Below, piece after piece: positions 1 through 6,333 of a stretch of 64,000 bases of DNA. Numbering within the stretch: position 1 is the first letter of the stretch; each line of letters starts with the position of its first letter. Location: contig NZ_CADFEN010000001.1 of NCBI RefSeq assembly GCF_902833145.1, forward strand, positions 745,994-809,993, written 5' to 3'. This DNA is from Burkholderia sp. BCC0506. Its GTDB lineage: Bacteria > Pseudomonadota > Gammaproteobacteria > Burkholderiales > Burkholderiaceae. The position numbers and the translations under genes are program-made. Below the pieces are notes generated by a model that worked only from the letters and a program-made list of their open reading frames with translations, ran no database searches and had not been told where the DNA came from.

Positions 1-327
1 GCTCGCCAGAACCAGGATGGCAAAGAGCGTCTACGACGCGTCCTGGTCGTCCTTCCGAAACAAGCTCCGCTACAAGGCGATCGCGCACGGGGCCACGTTC
101 GAGGAAGTCGACGAAAGCGGTTCGACCCAGTCCTGTTCGTCGTGCGGGTCGAAAGACAGCACGACGCGGCCGAAAGGTATCGCGGGACTGCGAACAAGAG
201 AGTGGGCTTGTAGTGACTGTGGTGTCGTGCATGATCGTGATACCAACGCTGCGTTGAACATTCTCCGATGCGGACGTGCATCGCCAGGTGTGGGAATCCT
301 CTCCCTTTAGGGAGATGAGGGCGTCAA
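1..327 (+). mobile_element. Right end of an IS200/IS605-family element
   Basis: The left edge of the window lies inside a tnpB-like gene. Just after its stop, a short hairpin (CTCCC-TTTA-GGGAG, about 301-315) is followed by GAGGGCGTCAA. A subterminal palindrome followed by a GTCAA-type end is what IS605/IS1341 right ends usually look like, so the element probably ends near 327. No tnpA is visible; it may lie outside the window or be absent, as in IS1341-type elements. The stop codon of the neighbouring glycosyltransferase (324-326 on the other strand) falls inside this end. The exact boundary is inferred. Confidence 0.6.
2..310 (+). CDS. tnpB: TnpB (OrfB) RNA-guided nuclease/transposase, C-terminal part, cut by window edge
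   Basis: This is the C-terminal end of an IS200/IS605 TnpB protein; the frame is open to the first base, so the gene starts outside the window. The visible part carries the family zinc ribbon (CSSCG then CSDCG, four cysteines) and the final HDRDTNAALNIL block, which holds the last RuvC-like catalytic aspartate. TnpB proteins are RNA-guided nucleases that help maintain these elements rather than carry out transposition. Whether the upstream two thirds is intact cannot be judged. The tail GVGILSL and the stop at 308-310 are typical for the family. Confidence 0.85.
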   Translation, partial: LARTRMAKSVYDASWSSFRNKLRYKAIAHGATFEEVDESGSTQSCSSCGSKDSTTRPKGIAGLRTREWACSDCGVVHDRDTNAALNILRCGRASPGVGILSL

Positions 328-1325
328 AGGAAGAGCACCCTGAAATGAAGCGCACCGCGCATGCGCCAGTACAGCGACACGGGCGGAATCGCGATGGACG
401 TGACGATCATCTCCGCCACATGCGACACCGTGAGCTGCGTGCCGCGCAGCCGTTTCGCGCAAAACCCCGCGGTAATCGCGGCCCACACCGCCGCGCACAC
501 GATGCCCGGCGCCGGCCAGCCGGCGGCGAAACAGCCGATCGCGCCGAGCGCGGCGAGCACGGCCGCGTAGTAATGCCACGGCGGCGTCGGCCGGATATGG
601 CGCCGGTAGGTCGCGCGATGCTTCTTGTACAGCAGCGCATCGAAATACACCTTCGACTGCGCGCCGATGCTCGACCCCCAGCGCGCGGGGCGCACCGGAT
701 GCACGATGCGCGCGGCGTCGGCGCCGACGATCGGCCCCGCATGCTCGCGCAGCGCGAACATCAGGTCGGCGTCCTCGCGCCACGCGCGCGTGAAGCGTTC
801 GTCGAAGCCGCCGACGCGCTCGAGCGCCGCGCGCCGCACGAAGCAGTTCGCGGTCGCGAATTCCGCGTGCGCCAGCCCCGCCGCATCGCGTTCGTAGTCG
901 GTCGGGCACGGCCGCAACGGCACGTCGATCCGGCCGGCCGCGGCCGCCGCCGACGGCGCGGCTTGCAGCGCGGCCGCACCGTGGCGCAGCCAGTCCGGAT
1001 CGGGGATCGTGTCGTCGTCGGTGAACGCGATCAGCGCACCGCCCGCGCTGCGCCAGCCGACGTTGCGCGCGCCGGCCGGGCCTTGCGTGTCGGGCGCGGT
1101 CATGTAGCGGATCGCCGGCACGCCGGTCACGCGCGCGCGGCACGCATCGACGACGGCGCGCGCGCTGCCGGCCGGATCGTCGTCCACCACGACGATCTCG
1201 TAGGCGGTCGGATCGAACGCCTGCGCGCACAGCGCATCGAGGCAGCGTTCGAGCAGGTCGGGCCGCCGGTAGGTCGGCACGACGACCGACACCACCGGCG
1301 GCAGATGCGTGGCGCGCATGTTCAT
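324..1325 (-). CDS. Family 2 glycosyltransferase, probably clipped at its C-terminus
   Basis: A GT-A fold glycosyltransferase of about 333 residues. The N-terminus has VVSVVVPTYRRPDLLERCL and EIVVVDDDP, followed by FTDDDTIPDPDW, which is the DXD-type metal and sugar-nucleotide site. A hydrophobic stretch near residues 255-290 suggests membrane association after the catalytic domain. The ATG at 1325 overlaps the stop of the carbamoyltransferase (ATGA) and has GGAGAAG upstream. It is the last gene of a five-gene minus-strand operon and probably transfers a sugar to a surface glycan. The stop codon lies within the presumed end of the adjacent insertion sequence, so the native C-terminus was probably replaced by a few residues. 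Donor and acceptor are unknown. Confidence 0.85.
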   Translation of the reverse strand: MNMRATHLPPVVSVVVPTYRRPDLLERCLDALCAQAFDPTAYEIVVVDDDPAGSARAVVDACRARVTGVPAIRYMTAPDTQGPAGARNVGWRSAGGALIAFTDDDTIPDPDWLRHGAAALQAAPSAAAAAGRIDVPLRPCPTDYERDAAGLAHAEFATANCFVRRAALERVGGFDERFTRAWREDADLMFALREHAGPIVGADAARIVHPVRPARWGSSIGAQSKVYFDALLYKKHRATYRRHIRPTPPWHYYAAVLAALGAIGCFAAGWPAPGIVCAAVWAAITAGFCAKRLRGTQLTVSHVAEMIVTSIAIPPVSLYWRMRGALHFRVLFL

Positions 1326-3067
1326 CTGGGCTTCTCCAGCAGGAACGGGCCGATCACGAGCGCGTCGAGCGGCGACGTCCAGAAGCATTCGATCGCGTCG
1401 CGCGGCGAGCACACGATCGGTTCGCCGCGCGTGTTGAACGACGTGTTGACGAGCACCGGCACGCCGGTGAGCGCGTCGAACTCGGTCAGCAGCGCATGCA
1501 GCAGCGGATGCTGCGCTTCGTCGACGGTCTGCACGCGCGCGGTGCCGTCGATATGGCGCACGGCCGGAATCTTCTCGGCGCGCTCGGGCACCACGTCGTA
1601 CACGAACAGCATGAACGGCGCGCGCAGCGGCGTGCGCCGGCCGCCGCTGAACCAGTGGTGCGCGCGATCCTCGAGCACGACCGGCGCGACCGGCCGGAAA
1701 TCCTCGCGATCCTTGATCCGGTTCAGCTTGTGCTGCATGTCCGGGTCGATCGGCGACGCGAGGATCGACCGGGCGCCGAGCGCGCGCGGGCCGAACTCCA
1801 TGCGCCCCTGGAACCAGCCGATCACGCGGTTCGCCGCGAGCAGCGCGGCCGTTTGCGCGGCGACGTCGGCGAGCCGCCGGTATGGCAACTGCGCTTCCTT
1901 CAGGAACGCCTCGATCGCCTCGTCGCCGTACGCCGGCCCGAGATACGCGTGGTCCATCCGCCAGTCGCCGCGCGCGCCGCGCATCCGGAAGTCGGTCCAC
2001 AGCGCGGCGCCGAGCGCCGTGCCCGCGTCGCCGGCGGCCGGCTGCACCCACACGTCGTCGAACGGGCCGCGATCGCGGATCTTCGCGTTCATCACGCAGT
2101 TCAGCGCGACGCCGCCCGCCATCGCGAGCTGCCGCTCGCCGGTCTCGGCGGCCAGCCAGTCGACCGCCTGCAGCGTCGTCTCTTCCAGCACCAGTTGCAA
2201 CGCATGCGCGATGTCGCAGTGATGCGGCTCGATCGGGCCGCCGCGCTCGCGCGGCGCGCCGAACCGCGCGGCCAGATCCGCGTCGACCACCTCATAGCGC
2301 CCTTCGCCGCGATACCGCACCAGCTTGCGCATCTCGTCGGCGAACACCGGCTTGCCGTACGACGCGAGCGCCATCACCTTGTATTCGTCGGACGAGTGCA
2401 GGAAGCCGAGATAGCGCGTCACGCGCTCGTACAGCAGCCCGAGCGAATGCGGCAGGTTGACCTGCCCGAGCCGCCGGTACGCGCGGCCGTCGAATACGCC
2501 GTAGCTCGTCGTCGCGCGCTCGCCGCGCCCGTCCATCGTCATCACCGCGCAGCGCTCGAACGGCGCCGCGAGAAACGCGCTCGCCTCGTGCGCGAGATGG
2601 TGCTCGATGAAATGCCAGCGGAACGGCCCGTCGTGCGTGACGCCGCGAAAGCGCCGCTGCAGGTGATGCGGCACGCCGCCCGCGAGCTGGCGCGGCGCGT
2701 TGACGATCGACGACAGGAACAGCGGATGCCACGGCGACGCGCCGTCCTCGCGCGGCGCATGCGCGGACGGCGACAGCGGCAAGGTCAGCGCGGGCGGCGT
2801 GCCTTCGCGGTCGAGCTCGAACCACGGGTCGTACGAATACGCGACGTGGTCGACCTCCGCGAGCGCGATGCCGGCTTCCGCGAGGCAATAGTCGATCGCA
2901 TGGAAAGGCAGCTCCCAGGTGGAAAACGGCACCGGGCGCTTCGCGTGCTTCACGTGCGTGAAGCGTTCGTCCTCGGCCGCGGCGATCACGACGCCGTCGC
3001 GCACGATGCACGCGGCGCTGTCGTGGAAGGCGGCGTTGATGCCGAGCGTATGGATCGGGTCTGGCAT
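1322..3067 (-). CDS. NodU/CmcH-family carbamoyltransferase
   Basis: The 581-residue protein has the two-part layout of the NodU/CmcH O-carbamoyltransferases. The N-terminal Kae1-like half starts TLGINAAFHDSAACIV and contains EHHLAHEASAF, a metal-binding histidine region. The C-terminal half has FRPVAPVVLED and PVLVNTSFNTRGEPIV. Family members transfer a carbamoyl group from carbamoyl phosphate to a sugar or antibiotic hydroxyl. The setting, with glycosyltransferases on both sides and a heptose-type phosphatase, points to decoration of a polysaccharide or glycolipid rather than an antibiotic. The start has GAGGA upstream and lies 3 bp after the GT9 stop, so the genes are probably cotranscribed. 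The acceptor is not known. Confidence 0.88.
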   Translation of the reverse strand: MPDPIHTLGINAAFHDSAACIVRDGVVIAAAEDERFTHVKHAKRPVPFSTWELPFHAIDYCLAEAGIALAEVDHVAYSYDPWFELDREGTPPALTLPLSPSAHAPREDGASPWHPLFLSSIVNAPRQLAGGVPHHLQRRFRGVTHDGPFRWHFIEHHLAHEASAFLAAPFERCAVMTMDGRGERATTSYGVFDGRAYRRLGQVNLPHSLGLLYERVTRYLGFLHSSDEYKVMALASYGKPVFADEMRKLVRYRGEGRYEVVDADLAARFGAPRERGGPIEPHHCDIAHALQLVLEETTLQAVDWLAAETGERQLAMAGGVALNCVMNAKIRDRGPFDDVWVQPAAGDAGTALGAALWTDFRMRGARGDWRMDHAYLGPAYGDEAIEAFLKEAQLPYRRLADVAAQTAALLAANRVIGWFQGRMEFGPRALGARSILASPIDPDMQHKLNRIKDREDFRPVAPVVLEDRAHHWFSGGRRTPLRAPFMLFVYDVVPERAEKIPAVRHIDGTARVQTVDEAQHPLLHALLTEFDALTGVPVLVNTSFNTRGEPIVCSPRDAIECFWTSPLDALVIGPFLLEKPR

Positions 3068-3070
3068 GCG

Positions 3071-4273
3071 TCAGTTCCTCGTGATGACGTGCGCGAACGG
3101 AATCACGTTCGATGCGCGCGCCGCGACCGGCTCGTCGCCGTGCGCGGCGGCCCGCGCGGCCGCGCGTTGCGCATGGCGCGCGCTGCCGCGCAGCAGCGCG
3201 TGCACGGCGGCGACCACGTCGTCGACGCCCACGCCGCGCAGGCACGGATGGCCGGGCTGGTTGCACACGCTGCGATAGCAGTTGCGGCACGGCACGTCGG
3301 CGTTCAGCACACGGTGCGGCACACGCCACGGCGTGTGCTGCGGATTGGTCAACGCATACAGGTCGACCACCGGCGTGCCGAGCGCGGCCGCGAGATGCAC
3401 GGGACCGCTGTTGTTCGACAGCAGCAGGTCGGCCGTCTCGATCAGCGCGCCGAGTTCGCCGAGCGGCAACACGCCGGCCAGCGGCACGGCGCGCGGCCCC
3501 GCCCGTTCGCACACCGCGTCGACCAGCGCGCGTTCGCCCGCGCTGCCCGTCACCGCGATGCCGTCGAACAGCGGCGCGACGGCGGCGGCCGCTTCGCCGA
3601 ACCGCTCGGCCGGCCAGCGCCGCGACGCCGCGCTCGCGCCCGGATGGACGACCAGCCAGCGTGCGCGCGTCGGGTCAGGCCCACGCGCGCCGCCGACGCG
3701 CTGCAACGCGGCCTGCAGGCGCGCGCGCACCGCGCGCCGCGCCGCGTCGCCCGGCTCGAACGCCATCCGCCAGTCCGACGTCTTCGCGCCGACCGCGCGC
3801 ACCAGCGCGAGCTGGCGCGCCACCTCGTGGCGCACGTGCGCTTCCGGCTCGGTTTCCGGCACGCGGTCGGTCAGCAGCTCGTACGGGTTCTCGCGGCAAT
3901 GCGCGAGCCGCAACGGAATGCCGGCGAGCCAGCACATCATCGCGGCGGGCAACGGATTCTGGCTGTACACGGTAAAGATCACGGCCGCGTCGAAGCGGCC
4001 CGCCAGCAGCCGGTCGATCATGTCGAGATCGGCCACCGGATCGCCGCGCCCGTCCGGATGCTTGACCCACGGCGCGTCGTAGCTCCACACGTCGTCGACC
4101 ATCGGCAGATGCTTCGCGAGCGCCGCGCCGGTGCGCGAGGTCAGCAGCGTCAGCTGGCGATCGGTGCCGCTCTCCTTCAGCGCGCGCAGCGCGGGCGTGG
4201 TCATCAGCACGTCGCCGATGCTGTCGAGCCGCACGCACAGGATGCGGCGGGCGCGGCTCCAGGCCGTGCTCAT
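3071..4273 (-). CDS. Family 9 glycosyltransferase, heptosyltransferase-like
   Basis: This 400-residue protein opens with RILCVRLDSIGDVLMTTPALRALK, the signature N-terminus of ADP-heptose:LPS heptosyltransferases (GT9, GT-B fold). The C-terminal half has WLVVHPGAS and LLSNNSGPVHLAAALGTPVVDLY, the nucleotide-sugar-binding block. The ATG at 4273 overlaps the stop of the phosphatase gene (ATGA), which argues against longer readings of the frame. Together with the GmhB-like enzyme upstream it suggests that a heptose-type sugar is made and added by this operon. The core waaC/waaF genes are normally elsewhere in Burkholderia, so this is probably an accessory enzyme with a different acceptor. Confidence 0.85.
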   Translation of the reverse strand: MSTAWSRARRILCVRLDSIGDVLMTTPALRALKESGTDRQLTLLTSRTGAALAKHLPMVDDVWSYDAPWVKHPDGRGDPVADLDMIDRLLAGRFDAAVIFTVYSQNPLPAAMMCWLAGIPLRLAHCRENPYELLTDRVPETEPEAHVRHEVARQLALVRAVGAKTSDWRMAFEPGDAARRAVRARLQAALQRVGGARGPDPTRARWLVVHPGASAASRRWPAERFGEAAAAVAPLFDGIAVTGSAGERALVDAVCERAGPRAVPLAGVLPLGELGALIETADLLLSNNSGPVHLAAALGTPVVDLYALTNPQHTPWRVPHRVLNADVPCRNCYRSVCNQPGHPCLRGVGVDDVVAAVHALLRGSARHAQRAAARAAAHGDEPVAARASNVIPFAHVITRN

Positions 4274-4881
4274 CGCCGCACCCACGAGCCGTGCCGGCGC
4301 ACGGCCTCGCGCACGACGATGTCGGCGGCCAGATCGACGCGGTCGACGACGTGGTGCGGCGTGCGCGCGGCGTTGACGTGCCATTCGGTCTCGTGGCCGC
4401 AGTCGACCAGGATCGTGCCGCAGCGCGCGGTGCGGCCGGCTTCGACGTCGTCGAGGATGTCGCCGATCATCCAGCTCCATTCGGGTACCGCGCCGAGCAC
4501 GGCCAGCGCGCGGCGCAGCATGCCGGGGCGCGGCTTGCGGCAGATGCAGTCGCAGCTGTAGCGCGGCACGCTGCCCCGCGGGTGATGCGGGCAGTAAAAA
4601 AAATCCGCCAGCGTCGCGCCATTTGCTTCGAACAGTTCGGCGAGACGCTGGCGGACCGCGCCAAGCTCGTTTTCGGTAAAGCGGCCGAGCGCGACGCCCG
4701 GCTGGTTCGACACGACCGCCAGCGGCATGCCGGTCGCGCCGAGCGTGCGCAGCGCCCGCGCCGCGCCCGGCGCGAGGCGCATGCGCGCGGGATCGACGTT
4801 GTACGGCACGTCCTCGAGCAGCGTGCCGTCCTTGTCGAGCAGCACCGCGCCGGGCAGCCGGCGTTCGCGCTTCAGGGCCAT
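4270..4881 (-). CDS. gmhB: HAD-IIIA phosphatase, D-glycero-D-manno-heptose 1,7-bisphosphate phosphatase-like
   Basis: A 203-residue HAD hydrolase. Motif I is LLDKDGTLLEDVPYN with the nucleophile aspartate, motif II is SNQPGV, and motif IV is GDILDDVEAG. Between them lies CPHHPRG...CDCICRKP, the Cys/His zinc-binding loop typical of GmhB and histidinol-phosphate phosphatases. GmhB removes the C7 phosphate from heptose bisphosphate during ADP-heptose synthesis, which fits the downstream GT9. The gene overlaps the SDR gene by 10 bp upstream and GT9 by 4 bp downstream. A histidinol-phosphate or other sugar phosphatase role cannot be excluded from sequence alone. Confidence 0.8.
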   Translation of the reverse strand: MALKRERRLPGAVLLDKDGTLLEDVPYNVDPARMRLAPGAARALRTLGATGMPLAVVSNQPGVALGRFTENELGAVRQRLAELFEANGATLADFFYCPHHPRGSVPRYSCDCICRKPRPGMLRRALAVLGAVPEWSWMIGDILDDVEAGRTARCGTILVDCGHETEWHVNAARTPHHVVDRVDLAADIVVREAVRRHGSWVRR

Positions 4882-5621
4882 GACGTCTCCTTCATCGGCA
4901 GCACCATCAGCTCCGGCACCACGGTGCCCGGCGGCTGCGTCAGCACGAAGCGCACGGCGGCCGCCACGTGCTCGGGCGGCTGCAGCGTGTCCTCGTCGAT
5001 GTCGGGGAAACGGTCGAGCAGGAACGGCGTGCGCATCCCGCCCGCGACGATCGCCGACACGCGCACGCCGCTCGGGCGCAGCTCGGCATGCAGCGCGTGC
5101 GACAGGCCGAGCAGCCCCCACTTCGTCGCGTGGTACGCGGACGCGTTCGGCCACGCGCGCTTGGACGCGGTCGACGCGATGTTGACGATATGCCCGTTGC
5201 CGCGCGCCTTCATCATCGGCACGGCCGCGTGGCACATCAGATACGGGCCGAACAGGTTCGTCATCAGCACCTGCTGCCACGCGTCGACGCTCACGTCGTC
5301 GATCGGCGCGGTCACGTCGATCGCCGCGTTGTTGACGATCACGTCGAGCTCGCCGAGCGATTCGCGCGCATCGTGCACGACCTGCAGCACCGACGCCTCG
5401 TCGCGCACGTCGAGCGGCCGGCCCACCGCCTGCCCGCCGTGCCGCTCGAGCCGCTGCGCGACGGCCGCCGCGCGGTCGCCGTCGAGATCGGCGACGACCA
5501 CGTGCGCGCCGTGCTGCGCCAGTTCTTCGCAAATGGCTTCGCCGAGACCGCGGCCGCCCCCGGTCACGAGTGCGGTCCGGCCGGCGAGCGGCGGTCTGGC
5601 TGGATCGTGAGTCGCGTTCAC
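4872..5621 (-). CDS. Short-chain dehydrogenase/reductase
   Basis: A classical SDR of about 249 residues. It has the NAD(P) motif TGGGRGLGE near the N-terminus, NNAAID, and the catalytic Ser and YHATK (Tyr-x-x-x-Lys). A GTG start at 5621 is chosen because AGGAGG sits 5 nt upstream; no suitable ATG exists without a long non-homologous extension. It is the first gene of the five-gene sugar operon and may oxidise, reduce or epimerise a sugar nucleotide intermediate, though the family covers too many substrates to say. The next gene overlaps it by 10 bp, which supports translational coupling. Confidence 0.85.
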   Translation of the reverse strand: MNATHDPARPPLAGRTALVTGGGRGLGEAICEELAQHGAHVVVADLDGDRAAAVAQRLERHGGQAVGRPLDVRDEASVLQVVHDARESLGELDVIVNNAAIDVTAPIDDVSVDAWQQVLMTNLFGPYLMCHAAVPMMKARGNGHIVNIASTASKRAWPNASAYHATKWGLLGLSHALHAELRPSGVRVSAIVAGGMRTPFLLDRFPDIDEDTLQPPEHVAAAVRFVLTQPPGTVVPELMVLPMKETSWP

Positions 5622-5781
5622 CTGCACCTCCTGTCGATGTCGGAAAGCAATCTGACTGACGGCGACGCTTGTCGCGACAACCGTCGATGCATGAGGTACA
5701 GCGAAAACCGTGCCGGCCTGCCCGCGCCCGCGCCGCATCGGGCCGTGCCGCCCGCCCGCTGGCTTTTTTATAACCGGCTGT

Positions 5782-5804
5782 AAAAACGGGTCCGGGCGGC
5801 CCCG
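5782..5804 (-). terminator. Probable intrinsic terminator after the 5806 gene
   Basis: Read on the minus strand, directly after the stop of the gene ending at 5806, a CGGG/CCCG stem with a GC-rich loop is followed by TTTTT. The stem is short, so the call rests on the T-run and the position. It would insulate the sugar operon from the ABC transporter unit upstream. Confidence 0.45.
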
Positions 5805-5805
5805 C

Positions 5806-6333
5806 TCAGATCGCGAGCCCGTCCGGCGTCGCCTGCGCGCGGTGCTTCGCGAGCGCGCGCAGGCAGTGCGCGATGCAGCCCGCGAACGCCTCGTCGAACC
5901 ACGGCTGCGCGCCCGACACGCCGACCACGATGCCGCCGAGCGCGACGCCGCCCCACAGGTTCGTGTCGCCCGCGCGCAGCCGGTACGGCTCGAGCGCCTG
6001 CACGACGTGACCGTCGCGCCCCGTTTCCCACGACAGCCGCGCCTTGGCCCGCGCATACGCGCGATAGTCGGCGTCCCAGTCCTTCGGGTCCGGCAGCGAA
6101 AACTCGTACAGGATCGCGTCCTCGAACGCCGCGTCGTGCGGCCCGAGCGCCGGGTCCATGATCACGATGTGCAGGCAGCCGCTGTCGCCGACGAAGTCGC
6201 TCTGCAGCGCGGCAGACAGGGTCGGCAGCAGCAGCTCGACGGCCGCCACCGCGGCCTGGCGGTCGGCGAACGCACTACCGCCGCGACGCGCGTTCAGGGC
6301 TTCGGGTGTCGTCGGGTTCAGAAGATTCGGCAT
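5806..6333 (-). CDS. Conserved hypothetical protein
   Basis: A 175-residue protein that I do not recognise. The ATG at 6333 is preceded by GGAG and is preferred over an upstream ATG at 6363 that lacks a good site. It has no clear signal peptide or membrane segment. A central acidic stretch (HDAAFEDAILYEF) and a glycine-rich segment (GGVALGGIVVGVSG) are the most visible features. Its first 59 bp overlap the end of the ABC-receiver fusion gene, so the two are very likely translated from one message, and it may act in the same process. No function is assigned. Confidence 0.65.
   Translation of the reverse strand: MPNLLNPTTPEALNARRGGSAFADRQAAVAAVELLLPTLSAALQSDFVGDSGCLHIVIMDPALGPHDAAFEDAILYEFSLPDPKDWDADYRAYARAKARLSWETGRDGHVVQALEPYRLRAGDTNLWGGVALGGIVVGVSGAQPWFDEAFAGCIAHCLRALAKHRAQATPDGLAI

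Noticed and set aside
1496-4561. A 1021-codon plus-strand frame opposite the glycan operon
   Set aside because: It lies antisense to three genes with clear motifs, is Arg/Ala/His-rich and has no family resemblance; it is a GC-driven shadow frame.
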